Assembly (NCBI GenBank): GCA_019359675.1
Contig: JAHHGX010000079.1
Span: 119,411 to 183,410 of the forward strand
Length of the DNA stretch: 64,000 nt
Reading direction: 5' to 3'
DNA from: Calothrix sp. FI2-JRJ7
GTDB taxonomy: Bacteria > Cyanobacteriota > Cyanobacteriia > Cyanobacteriales > Nostocaceae
Positions 44,923 through 53,289 of this stretch are shown piece after piece (the stretch's first letter is position 1; the number at the start of each line of letters is the position of its first letter). The notes beneath the pieces were generated by a model, which worked only from the letters and a program-made list of their open reading frames with translations, had not been told where the DNA came from and ran no database searches. The position numbers and the translations under genes were made by a program.

Positions 44923-45640
44923 AAGACAGATTTAGAGAGATTAAAATTTGATGCATCTCCAAATCTGATAAAGGCTGAATATCAAATTGTGTATTAAAAC
45001 AATTACTTGCAGCATCAACTAAAGCATTAATAATTGTTTCAACATTAAAATTCAAAGACAACTGCCCAAAGCGTGACTCTTTACCAAAAACCTGAGAAAA
45101 TAAGTTTATATCAGGCTGTAATTCTATGGCGCCATGTTGCAAAATTGCATTCCCCTTTCGTAACTGTGCGCTACCAATTAATTTATATCCATTATTAGTA
45201 ACTAAATCCGCGCTTGTAGCAGTACCAAAACAATTAGGATTATGAATATAACCACGTCCTGCCGTACCATAATGTAAATCAACACCAAGCTGTTTCCAGC
45301 CAGTAATTAAAAACTCACATATTTTTTGATAAGCTTGCATCCGAGTCCCATCCAATCCAGATGTTATCACAGCATAAGTTAAATCACCTTGATGTAAAAC
45401 AGCCCTTCCACCTGTAGGACGTTTGACTAAATCAAGTTTTTTTTCCTTCCAAATAATATTTTGCCAATGTTCAGGGTACTTATGCTGGTGATAGCCTAAA
45501 GAAATAGCGGATGGCGCCCATGTATAAAATCTTAATACAGGTGGGCTACCCAATAAATGTTGTTCTAGCAACCATTTATCGATTGCCATTTGGGTAACAC
45601 CACATGCTTCAATTAAAGGAATTAGGCGCCAGTTGTTCAA
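44900..45640 (-). CDS. Lipoate-protein ligase A-like (BPL/LPL family)
   Basis: A 246-residue protein of the biotin/lipoate ligase superfamily that attaches lipoate or octanoate to dehydrogenase and glycine-cleavage proteins. Visible features are the strand VLRFYTWAPSAISLGYHQ (about 34-51), the ligand loop VKRPTGGRAVLHQGDLTYAV (residues 72-91) and NGYKLIGSAQLRKGNAILQHGAI with the lysine-bearing segment. The last residues come from a repeat arm, so the natural C-terminus may differ by a few residues. Octanoyltransferase versus ligase activity cannot be decided. Confidence 0.85.
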   Translation of the reverse strand: MNNWRLIPLIEACGVTQMAIDKWLLEQHLLGSPPVLRFYTWAPSAISLGYHQHKYPEHWQNIIWKEKKLDLVKRPTGGRAVLHQGDLTYAVITSGLDGTRMQAYQKICEFLITGWKQLGVDLHYGTAGRGYIHNPNCFGTATSADLVTNNGYKLIGSAQLRKGNAILQHGAIELQPDINLFSQVFGKESRFGQLSLNFNVETIINALVDAASNCFNTQFDIQPLSDLEMHQILISLNLSFNPPNPP

Positions 45641-45674
45641 AAGTTAGGAGTTAGGAGTTATGAGTTAGGAATTA
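45641..45674. repeat. GTTAGGA repeat block, copy 4
   Basis: AGTTAGGAGTTAGGAGTT followed by ATGAGTTAGGAATTAAG, just upstream of the lipoate ligase-like gene on its 5' side. It forms the junction with the YbjN-like gene, whose stop codon lies in it. Confidence 0.8.
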
Positions 45675-46139
45675 AGTTCCAAACTCTGATTTTATAGCGT
45701 CATCGTTATTATCGGCAATAGTTGCCACAACAGTTATTAACCGTGATACCTCAGTTGCAGATAATTCAGCCAAAGTACGTGTAGCCAATACAACTACTTG
45801 ATTTTGGATAATACCAAAGCGCGATTCAAAAGTGCTGGAACAGTTCATTTCCAAAAGCTTACGCATCAACTTCGGTTCATCTTTTGCTGGTAACTTGAGA
45901 ACCACAGCCCAAACAGTCATCGTATCTTCATCGCTTGTACCTGTTAATTGTACAAACACTTCCACACTGCCATACTTAAATTTCCACAAATGTCCACCTT
46001 CGGGAGGTTGACTAACCATTGCACTATCATCTTGTTCGAGACTGTCAATAACATTCTCAATAACGTCAACATGGTTGATAGATGTACTCTCAACTATTGA
46101 GTCTTCAACGTTGCCAGGTACAGCTTGGTAACTTGTCAT
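45672..46139 (-). CDS. YbjN-domain protein
   Basis: A 155-residue soluble protein with the YbjN fold, related to type III secretion chaperones. The core GGHLWKFKYGSVEVFVQLTG, LPAKDEPKLMRKLLEMN (about residues 90-108) and FGIIQNQVVVLATRTLAELSATEVSRLI are characteristic of the cyanobacterial YbjN group. Its role is not established; plant and bacterial relatives have been linked to protein folding or photosystem assembly. The first 40 residues are a variable acidic lead. Confidence 0.8.
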   Translation of the reverse strand: MTSYQAVPGNVEDSIVESTSINHVDVIENVIDSLEQDDSAMVSQPPEGGHLWKFKYGSVEVFVQLTGTSDEDTMTVWAVVLKLPAKDEPKLMRKLLEMNCSSTFESRFGIIQNQVVVLATRTLAELSATEVSRLITVVATIADNNDDAIKSEFGT

Positions 46140-46280
46140 AAAAAAGGCGCCTCGCTTTTATAGTTTAACTACACCTACTTTATAACTTGCGTGCGACAAG
46201 CGCGAGAGCGAAACTGCACAACATTGTTTTACTAAGAACGTGTTAAAACTGTCTGAAACTGTCATAGATATAATAAATAC

Positions 46281-46559
46281 TTATAAATCAAAGGTATCGA
46301 TAAGACAATTGTCTAATTGTTGTAGTTGATTAGCTCCTAGCTTACCTAGGCGCCGAGTAATAAGATTACGGTCTATCATTACAATCCGTGAGACAATAAC
46401 TTTAGAACTGACTTTTAAACCTGTACCTGCAAATTCTATATCCGAATCTTCAATTATAAATTCTTCAGATTTTAAACCTGTAAGATTTTGAGATGAAATA
46501 AAACAGATAGTTGTGTCGCTATCACCTGTCGCACTTGCCCAAAGAACAACGCCAGGACT
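46281..46559 (-). pseudogene. MazF/PemK-type toxin, 5' end deleted
   Basis: The frame continues directly after the antitoxin's stop codon and reads SPGVVLWASATGDSDTTICFISSQ, then EFIIEDSDIEFAGTGLKV and KVIVSRIVMIDRNLITRRLG. This is the body of a MazF/PemK mRNA interferase from the second strand onwards. The first 20 or so residues, containing the usual R-G-D-I/E-V-L-V-x-x-P-F-x-D start, are missing, and there is no initiation codon. The toxin is therefore dead while the antitoxin upstream is intact. Confidence 0.75.
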
Positions 46560-46799
46560 TTATACAGGTTCTCCGTCTTGAAGCGAATAAATATCTGCCT
46601 CATCATACAGAAAATCAAAAGAACCTCCATTTTGGGCAAGATTCATCAACTCTTGAGTGGGTGGTTCTAAACCATCAAATAATAACTCTTGCTCTAATAG
46701 TTTACGTTCCTCGTTAGAAAGAGAGCGAATAATTTGAACTAAATTATTTACCAGTTGAACATTTAGACAATTTGCTTTTGATGTGCTGCTATTATTCAT
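46560..46799 (-). CDS. Antitoxin of a MazF-type module (orphaned)
   Basis: A 79-residue acidic protein starting MNNSSTSKANCLNV, with helices VQLVNNLVQIIRSLSNEERKLLEQELL and a C-terminal tail DFLYDEADIYSLQDGEPV suited to blocking a toxin groove. It lies directly upstream of the truncated toxin. The frame is open upstream into the PIN fragment, so an N-terminally extended fusion could also be made. No DNA-binding motif is clear. Confidence 0.6.
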   Translation of the reverse strand: MNNSSTSKANCLNVQLVNNLVQIIRSLSNEERKLLEQELLFDGLEPPTQELMNLAQNGGSFDFLYDEADIYSLQDGEPV

Positions 46800-46886
46800 A
46801 TAAATATTTTTTACTAAACTTTCCACCACCCTTGTAGCATAACCTAAAACATAGGTATCAACGAAAAGTTTTTTAAACCCTGTCAT
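46800..46886 (-). pseudogene. PIN-toxin N-terminal stub
   Basis: MTGFKKLFVDTYVLGYAT starts at 46886, overlapping the previous antitoxin by 14 bases as toxin genes do. It resembles the opening strand of a PIN domain with its first aspartate (VDTYVLGY). After about 18-25 residues the rest of the domain is missing, and the frame runs into the next antitoxin. Confidence 0.45.
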
Positions 46887-47109
46887 CGTCATAAATATCT
46901 TCTCTGCGGAAAGTAGACTCAGATGCACAGTTTTTCCACTCCCATGCATTCAATTTGAGTAGTGGTTTGGCAGTACTTGCATCACTTGGCAACGGTATTT
47001 CATCAATCACGAACACAGCATAGTATCTACCTGGAATGATATCTGATGGCAATGTGATTGTGATTTGTTGGTCATCTGTTACTGTTACGGTTGTTTCAAT
47101 GGCTCTCAT
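46873..47109 (-). CDS. Small antitoxin-like protein
   Basis: A 78-residue protein with GGAGAAAGTAGC before the ATG. The N-terminal half (ETTVTVTDDQQITITLPSDI, PGRYYAVFVIDE) looks like a short beta domain of the sort found in antitoxins that precede PIN toxins; the tail NAWEWKNCASESTFRREDIYDDD is acidic and may thread into the toxin. Its toxin gene is reduced to a stub (46800-46886). Assignment is by pattern and gene order. Confidence 0.55.
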   Translation of the reverse strand: MRAIETTVTVTDDQQITITLPSDIIPGRYYAVFVIDEIPLPSDASTAKPLLKLNAWEWKNCASESTFRREDIYDDDRV

Positions 47110-47357
47110 GCTACTTTCTCCTATACTTGAAAAATGATTTTTTTCGCAACATAAATTATTATCAGTATCTAGATTTTAGCGCGTCTGACTGCGAGCTTTG
47201 TTTGTGTAGCCCAATAGGCGCCTGAAGGGTTAAAATTTTAGCTTAACTAGACTTCATTGCCATTATCAAGTTCGCGCCTAATCGCGTCTCTACAGCAAAT
47301 TGGTACAATATCAAACAATTACGCTTTCCATCTAAATGCTCTATTAACTATTTATAT

Positions 47358-48404
47358 ATGTTTGTACAAGCTGTATCTAGTCGTGATGTTCGTCAGTTGG
47401 GCATTAATCTTAATCACTGGTATGTTGTCGCGCGCAGTTCTGAGGTAAATACACAACCTATAGGTGTAACTTTATGGAAACAGGCTATTGTTATTTACCG
47501 AGATAGCGCAAGTAACATCCACGCACTAGAAGATCGTTGCCCACATCGGCAAGTTAAATTAAGTCATGGTAAAGTTATAAATGATACATTAGAGTGTGCT
47601 TATCATGGCTGGCGCCTGAATGAAAATGGTAACTGTGTAGAAGTTCCATACTTAGCAGAAAACCAAAAATTACCAAGTTGTAAAATTCATCGTTACCCTG
47701 TTCAAGAACAAGATGGTTTTATCTGGTTATTCCCTGGTGATATTGGGACGTTACAACCCCAACCAATGGGTTTACCTGAATGGGAACATTTGAACTATAT
47801 TGCAACTGTTTCTATAATTAACTGCAAAGCGCACTATTCATATTTAATTGAGAACCTGATGGATATGTACCACGGACATTTGCATGAGGACTATCAAGCA
47901 TGGGCAGAAGCGGAACTTCAAGATATTATGGAGAATGAGAATCGTGTAGACGCGCACTACACAGCCCAAAGTTATTATAAAATAGACAAAATCTGGTCGA
48001 TATCGCAGTTATTCTTTAAAAAATTACGGCGCCTGCATCCAGAACCTTTAGATGTAAGTTATGTTTATCCACATTGGGCTTCTACGTTAGGTCAAGATTT
48101 TAAGATATATTGTTTGCTATGTCCAATTAGCGAAACCGAAACCAAAGCTTATTTAGTACACTTTACTTCGTTGAATGCATTTTGGCGCCTGCATAAGTTG
48201 CCAATATGGTTTCGACGCTTTGTTAAAGATAGCTTATTTGGCGCCGCACAGAAATTACTTGATGGGTTAGTAGTGCAAGATGTCAAGATGATAGAAGAAG
48301 AACAACTTGCGTATTTACAAAATCCTGAGCGTAAAAATTATGAGTTAAACCGCGCGTTGGTTAGCGTGCAAAAGTTAATGCAAAGTCAAGCTGGCAAAGA
48401 ATAA
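47358..48404 (+). CDS. Rieske non-haem iron oxygenase
   Basis: A 348-residue oxygenase alpha-subunit-like protein. The N-terminal Rieske [2Fe-2S] domain has CPHRQVKLSHG and CAYHGWRL (about residues 60-90); the mononuclear iron site is in ENLMDMYHGHLHEDYQ (about 165-180, with Asp and two His). It resembles the monomeric pheophorbide oxygenase/VanA-type group. The substrate is unknown; chlorophyll-breakdown-like and aromatic compounds are options. It stands alone and converges on egtD. Confidence 0.9.
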   Translation: MFVQAVSSRDVRQLGINLNHWYVVARSSEVNTQPIGVTLWKQAIVIYRDSASNIHALEDRCPHRQVKLSHGKVINDTLECAYHGWRLNENGNCVEVPYLAENQKLPSCKIHRYPVQEQDGFIWLFPGDIGTLQPQPMGLPEWEHLNYIATVSIINCKAHYSYLIENLMDMYHGHLHEDYQAWAEAELQDIMENENRVDAHYTAQSYYKIDKIWSISQLFFKKLRRLHPEPLDVSYVYPHWASTLGQDFKIYCLLCPISETETKAYLVHFTSLNAFWRLHKLPIWFRRFVKDSLFGAAQKLLDGLVVQDVKMIEEEQLAYLQNPERKNYELNRALVSVQKLMQSQAGKE

Positions 48405-48407
48405 TAG

Positions 48408-48496
48408 CGCATGTAACGGATGGTTTATTTTAAATAACAAGATTTTGTTTGTAACCAATAACCCATCCGTTACATCCGTTACATCCGTTGCACTCA
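48408..48496. repeat. Inverted pair of 9-mer repeats between converging genes
   Basis: GCATGTAACGGATGG at 48408-48422 and three ATCCGTTAC-type units at 48465-48496 lie in opposite orientation, able to form a stem-loop between the Rieske gene and egtD. Same family as 31476 and 42831. Confidence 0.75.
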
Positions 48497-48497
48497 T

Positions 48498-49526
48498 TTA
48501 CTGTAACTGGCAAAGCAACAAACCAAACCAATTATTTGAGTCAGTCCAAACTTTCTGAGTTATCAAACCATGTGTGCTTAATTGCTGCTTAATTGTAGCA
48601 ATACCAAACTTACGTGAAATCTCGGTCATAATAGTTTCATTACGCGCAAAATTAATACTTAGATTAAGCGCATTTAATTTCACAGTTTGCTGTTGCAACG
48701 AACGCAAATGCATTTCAATTTGATTTTCAGTCTCGTTGTAAAATGCAAAATGTTCAAACTGTGTTGTATCAAAGTTACCATTGTACAACCAGTTGATATG
48801 CTCTAACATGTTTAAATTAAAAGCAGCCGTTACACCTTGACTATCATTATATGCAGCTTCCAAAATAGGTTTTGGTTTTTGCAAATCGATACCTAATAAA
48901 AAATATTCTCCTGAATGTAACGCTTGCGTAATTTGTGAAAAGAACACTTCACATTCTTGTGGCTTTAAATTACCCAAAGTACTGCCAATAAAAGCAATCA
49001 TCCGAGACGGTAACTGTTTTTTTGGAAGTTGTTGTAAAGCTAGTTCATAAGTTCCAGCAAGTGCGCTAATTTCTAGTGTTGGATAATCAAATAACAATTG
49101 CTTGGCACTGTTTTCTAACATTCCAGCACTTACATCAATTGGTAAATACCGCAATGGCAAACCTAGATTTTGATACGCATTGAGTAAAATTCTGCTTTTA
49201 GTGGAACTACCACTGCCCAATTCAACCAGTTCGCACTTTCCTGTAATTTCTGCTATTTTACCTGCACATTCTTGTAAAATTGCAGTTTCGGTTCGCGTAA
49301 CATAATACTCAGGTAAATCACAGATTTGCTCGAATAAGTCCGAACCTTTATCATCGTAAAAGTAACGTGGAGGTAGTGTTTTTGGTGTTTGAGTTAACCC
49401 TTTCACTACATCACTTCCAGCAGTTGTTGTTAGACTAGCAGTTACAGAACGTAAGTGTTGAATTGCTAAACGCTTCTCAATTTGTTGCTGCATAGTCTGA
49501 CTGCTGTTAGTATTAGATATTGCCAT
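48498..49526 (-). CDS. egtD: L-histidine N-alpha-methyltransferase EgtD
   Basis: A 342-residue SAM-dependent enzyme that trimethylates histidine to hercynine, the first step of ergothioneine synthesis. The features are LPPRYFYDDKGSDLFEQI, the SAM motif VELGSGSSTKS (about residues 100-110), YLPIDVSAGML, and FIGSTLGNL. The C-terminal part includes the EMHLRS and NLSINFARNETI text typical of EgtD. It is the last gene of the minus-strand operon egtC-egtB-egtD, 137 bases after egtB. Confidence 0.95.
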   Translation of the reverse strand: MAISNTNSSQTMQQQIEKRLAIQHLRSVTASLTTTAGSDVVKGLTQTPKTLPPRYFYDDKGSDLFEQICDLPEYYVTRTETAILQECAGKIAEITGKCELVELGSGSSTKSRILLNAYQNLGLPLRYLPIDVSAGMLENSAKQLLFDYPTLEISALAGTYELALQQLPKKQLPSRMIAFIGSTLGNLKPQECEVFFSQITQALHSGEYFLLGIDLQKPKPILEAAYNDSQGVTAAFNLNMLEHINWLYNGNFDTTQFEHFAFYNETENQIEMHLRSLQQQTVKLNALNLSINFARNETIMTEISRKFGIATIKQQLSTHGLITQKVWTDSNNWFGLLLCQLQ

Positions 49527-49662
49527 TGACCCTCCGAATACAACGTTATATTCGCTACTTGCAAGCTATTTTTCCAACCATTCAGATAGTGAAACACAAA
49601 GCAATGTCTCAAAACATCACGCTTGAGCTAGATTGACAGCGATTACAATCTAAAACTAAGCC

Positions 49663-50901
49663 CTAATCGCTTGCACAGCGAAACCCTGCGAAAATCTGCC
49701 GAACATGGGGATAATACCAATTGCGGAAACTTGCACGCATTGCCATTGGTCGTGTTGCCCAGCTAGAACCTTTCAGTACTTTATGTTCGCCATCGAAGTA
49801 AACTTGCGAGTAACCTATATATGGATAATATTCAAATCCCTGATAAGCATCGAACCAAGAATTCGTCCATTCCCAAACGTTACCCAAAGCATCATACATT
49901 CCATATGCACTTTGCCCGTTTGGGTATGCGTTAACTGGAGCTGTTTGAGAAATACTCAAAGAAGTAGAGCAATTACAAAATTCTTGCGTTGGTTCTTGTT
50001 CTCCCCAAGGGTATGTACGACTGTGGTTTGCTCGTTCATCCCAACGTGCAGCTTTTTCCCATTCTGCTTCTGTTGGTAGTCGTTTGCCTACAAAATTCGC
50101 ATAAGCTTCTGCTTCATAATAACTCACACCCATTACAGGATGATTATCATAGGCGCCATCATTTGACCAATATTTTGGATGCTTTACTTGCTCTAGTTGC
50201 AACCATTTCCAGCCTGCATCCGACCAATACTGAGCCTTTTCATAACCTCCAAATTCAATAAATTCACGATATTTACCCGAAGTTATTGGATACCTATCGA
50301 TAAAATAGGTGTCTAAATACACTTTATGTGCCGCACGTTCATTATCTAACGCATTCGGTGAATTACTCCCCATTTCAAACTCCCCCGCAGGGATTTTAAT
50401 CATGTCGGGGGAAGGGTTAACGGGTAAGGGGGAAGGAGGAAGATGTAAAGGGGTGGAGATTAAAGAAAGAACGATGCAAGCTGTCTCACAATGTTGACTT
50501 TCGTGTTGAAGTAAAAATCGGCAAAGTTTTTCTTGCGGTTCGATATCTACGACTTTTAGATAATCTATAACTTTCTCACGAACTAGATTTAAGTAATTAC
50601 GAGTTTCTTCAATACTTGGTAATTTGACTCGTTCTGATTTTGGTAAACCATCTGCTGCATATAGTTTACGATATTGCGGGAACATGCACGCTTGCTTGGC
50701 GCCGCGTTCCAATAACCAAAGTGACTCAGTATAAGCAATATGTCCTAAATGCCAACCAACCGGACTAAAATCAGGATGCGCTTGACAACAAAAAGTCTCC
50801 TCGTCCAAACTATCTAATAGTTCCAGCGTTTGTGTGCGACACTCCTGAAACCCACGTATAAAGTAATCTCGTAAGCTATATTTGCTCAATTCTAATATCA
50901 C
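49663..50901 (-). CDS. egtB: Ergothioneine sulfoxide synthase EgtB
   Basis: A protein of about 412 residues that joins sulfur to hercynine using iron and oxygen. The N-terminal DinB-like domain has GWHLGHIAYTESLW and HESQHCE (H-x3-H-x-E iron triad with the earlier His), followed by an FGE-sulfatase domain starting MIKIPAGEFEMGS and ending WATRPMAMRASFRNWY, FAGFRC. The start is within the end of egtC: GTG at 50901 or TTG at 50889, with 26 or 14 bases of overlap. I prefer GTG. A proline-rich linker (PLHLPPSPLPVNPSP) joins the two domains. Confidence 0.95.
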   Translation of the reverse strand: MILELSKYSLRDYFIRGFQECRTQTLELLDSLDEETFCCQAHPDFSPVGWHLGHIAYTESLWLLERGAKQACMFPQYRKLYAADGLPKSERVKLPSIEETRNYLNLVREKVIDYLKVVDIEPQEKLCRFLLQHESQHCETACIVLSLISTPLHLPPSPLPVNPSPDMIKIPAGEFEMGSNSPNALDNERAAHKVYLDTYFIDRYPITSGKYREFIEFGGYEKAQYWSDAGWKWLQLEQVKHPKYWSNDGAYDNHPVMGVSYYEAEAYANFVGKRLPTEAEWEKAARWDERANHSRTYPWGEQEPTQEFCNCSTSLSISQTAPVNAYPNGQSAYGMYDALGNVWEWTNSWFDAYQGFEYYPYIGYSQVYFDGEHKVLKGSSWATRPMAMRASFRNWYYPHVRQIFAGFRCASD

Positions 50902-51664
50902 AGTCTTCTCCCACACTAATAATGCTATTTTCTGGACATGCCTGCCAATTACCAGTAAACAACGGTTCCGAAGCAATAATTACAGAGTTTGGAAAATTTG
51001 GGCCATTTTTAATCCAATAAAGCGTGGGTGCAGGTTGTTTTGTTGCATAACGTGAAGCAACTAGTCGCTTACCGTCGCTAATAACCAAATTTGCTAGTGC
51101 ATAAGTATCGTAAGAAAGCGCCATTTCTTGAAGTTCAAGCAACGTTGCATGTACAGCTTGTTCAATAGTTTTATCAGGATTGGCAGTGAGCTTATTTAAT
51201 ATCATTGCAAAAAAATGCTCTGAGTCAGTGTTTCCACTAATCCATTGGTAAATTTCATCGCTTAATTGAGTGCGTATAGGACGGTATAAAGTCTTTTTAA
51301 ACTTATCAATAAGACCGTTATGGATAAAAGACAAATTCTTATATTGAAACGGCTGTGAATTGCTCATATCAAGCGCTTGACCCGATGTTGCGCTACGCAC
51401 ATAAGCTAAAATATTGTTAGATTCCACGTAGCGACTAATACTTGGTAGATTAATATCATTCCAAATTGGTAAAGTATTTTTATAGATAAAAGGCTCCGAA
51501 CCCTTTTTCAAATCATACCAGGCAACGCCGCAGCCATCTGCGTTTACGACACCTGAAAGCATTTCACGTGGTTGATAGCTTTGAACAATCAGTGAATGTT
51601 CTGGTTCATATAGAAGCGTTTCTAGATTGACAGGGGTACCAATATAAGCAAGTAAACGGCACAT
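50876..51664 (-). CDS. egtC: Class II glutamine amidotransferase EgtC
   Basis: A 262-residue Ntn-hydrolase amidase. Cys2 directly follows the initiator Met (MCRLLAYIG) as the nucleophile, and MLSGVVNADGCGVAWYD, YVRSATSGQAL and LSFIHNGLIDKFK are class II amidotransferase motifs. In the mycobacterial pathway EgtC removes glutamate from the gamma-glutamyl-cysteine conjugate made by EgtB. It is the first gene of the operon. egtA and egtE are not nearby, so they lie elsewhere or are replaced. Confidence 0.93.
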   Translation of the reverse strand: MCRLLAYIGTPVNLETLLYEPEHSLIVQSYQPREMLSGVVNADGCGVAWYDLKKGSEPFIYKNTLPIWNDINLPSISRYVESNNILAYVRSATSGQALDMSNSQPFQYKNLSFIHNGLIDKFKKTLYRPIRTQLSDEIYQWISGNTDSEHFFAMILNKLTANPDKTIEQAVHATLLELQEMALSYDTYALANLVISDGKRLVASRYATKQPAPTLYWIKNGPNFPNSVIIASEPLFTGNWQACPENSIISVGEDCDIRIEQI

Positions 51665-51850
51665 AAATTAAAATTTGTCCTTACAGTTTGACATGTTAAA
51701 CGTTATTCCTGAGAAGCCCCTGAATACTAGATGAGTATTTCTCTCAGCATCTTTACATAAGTTTACATTGTAGTGGCGCCAGTTTAACTTGGAACCCATC
51801 GCTAGAAAGAAGTCGTCTTAACAAGAGTTATGGTAATAAGTGAGAATGTA

Positions 51851-52201
51851 ATGAGTAATGCTATTGCAGTTATTTTTCCTTACAGACACAATGGAACCTG
51901 GGTATTCGACGACGAACGGGTGGGACTCGTGCAAGAACCATTTGTCAGTGGAATACCCGAAATGATTGACATTTTGGTTAAAGATATTTCAAGCACTGAC
52001 GAAGGTTTCAAACTTTTATTTTCAGGTAATCCTTTTCCTGGGTATCAAGCTAAGTTAATATGGCTACGCGAAGAATATAACGGACACTGGTATCTATGGG
52101 GTGAAAAAAAACTAGAAGGATGGCTTTGTCCTGCCTTATTTAAATACTTTGAAACGCAACCAAACAGAATTTATTGCAAGGCAGAAAGTCTTTATCGATA
52201 A
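51851..52201 (+). CDS. DUF6717-type protein
   Basis: A 116-residue protein; the start could be 21 bases earlier at 51830. It reads IAVIFPYRHNGTWVFDDERVGL, EPFVSGIPEMIDILVKD and LLFSGNPFPGYQAKLIWLREEYNGHWY, which I recognise as the DUF6717 family. The aromatic-rich compact fold suggests a small soluble domain. The function is unknown. Confidence 0.75.
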   Translation: MSNAIAVIFPYRHNGTWVFDDERVGLVQEPFVSGIPEMIDILVKDISSTDEGFKLLFSGNPFPGYQAKLIWLREEYNGHWYLWGEKKLEGWLCPALFKYFETQPNRIYCKAESLYR

Positions 52202-52339
52202 AGTAAATTATAATATATTCAAAGCAATTGTATCCACGCTAGCTTTAATTATATTGCGTTTAAGATAATACTGAAATTCGCTGCATTAATCACTAGATGC
52301 GGTATATTAAGTATTTTCTGTGTTGAGGAGTTCATTGGA

Positions 52340-52896
52340 ATGGTGCCAATTAAACTTTTGCGATAGGCTGTATTATTACTACTTTCACTGGACTAGTTTC
52401 AGGCGCCTTTTATTCTACCATTGCACAAAAGCCTCGTGTACAAACACAGCAAACTTGTAAAACCTGGCAAGAAGTCAAATCACAAATACAAATGATATAC
52501 ATGGGTTCAATAGGCGCCATAACTATACCCGATATGCCACAAGGATTTAGAAATGGTTGTGTGTACGGTGATTTTGGCGCCTATACCATATCATTGTATG
52601 TATTAAAAGATAATTTTAAACCCAGAAACTTAAAATTCGACAAAGAAAGATTTTTAGACTCTTCCATACCTAGAATAAACGGCGCCGATCTAGTTATAGA
52701 AAGACAAATAAAAAACGGTAAAATTTTACATTTCTTCAACGTTTGCGCTTCCACAGGAACAACAAACTTCTGTAAAAGCATCCCGAAAAACACATCATAT
52801 ACAAAAGACGGTTTAACCGGCTTAAACAACCTTTGTATAAAAGCAACCAGCGTCCCAGAAAAAGAACTAGTAAAACTCTGGAACACCGCAAAATAA
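52340..52896 (+). pseudogene. Exported protein with a frameshift in its signal peptide
   Basis: A GAGGAG site (52325-52330) precedes an ATG at 52340 that reads MVPIKLL and stops at codon 9. If one T is added to the TTTT run at 52356-52359, the frame becomes MVPIKLFAIGCIITTFTGLV with a proper signal-peptide end (Y-S-T-I-A-Q), and joins the 134-residue body (52492-52896; MGSIGAITIPDMPQ, FFNVCASTGTTNFC). Either a sequencing slip or a recent inactivating mutation. The body has four or five cysteines, consistent with an oxidised periplasmic protein of unknown function. Confidence 0.7.
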
Positions 52897-52937
52897 CCTA
52901 TAACATCAAAGAACACAAAGCTAAAAGAACAAAATTA

Positions 52938-53138
52938 TTAAAACGTGCCCCTAATGGCAGCATAAGTAAGAGTAACTATAATTGGCACAATAATAGGGAT
53001 AGCAACAACAAGCGCAGTCTTGCTAAACCTAATTTCCTGCCCATCCATTTTCATAAGAGCAATAACACCACCGACGCCCATCAACAGCCAAATACATCCA
53101 AAGCCAATAAATATAGCAAACACCGAATTATCATTCAT
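52938..53138 (-). CDS. Small two-helix membrane protein
   Basis: A 66-residue protein with two hydrophobic helices (residues about 6-28 and 42-61) joined by a short charged loop (KMDGQEIRF). An AGGA ribosome site lies in front of the ATG. I do not recognise the family. Confidence 0.6.
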   Translation of the reverse strand: MNDNSVFAIFIGFGCIWLLMGVGGVIALMKMDGQEIRFSKTALVVAIPIIVPIIVTLTYAAIRGTF

Positions 53139-53214
53139 ACTTTTGTCCTACTAAATTTAAAGTAATAACGTAATGACCAGCCATTTATAATTATATTTTT
53201 TAAAATTGATCACC

Positions 53215-53244
53215 TGTAGAGACTAAACATGTTTAGTCTCTACA
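53215..53244. repeat. TAGAGAC palindrome, copy 5 (core TAAACATGTTTA)
   Basis: A perfect 30-bp palindrome with arms TGTAGAGAC and GTCTCTACA. Its centre differs wholly from the other copies yet remains perfectly paired. Confidence 0.9.
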
Positions 53245-53289
53245 AAAGGCACCATATTATTTCACGATACACCCAATAACAATTAACAC

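Noticed and set aside
46511..46717. Plus-strand 68-codon frame in the toxin-antitoxin region
   Set aside because: It is antisense to the antitoxin and toxin fragments, which have recognisable protein text.
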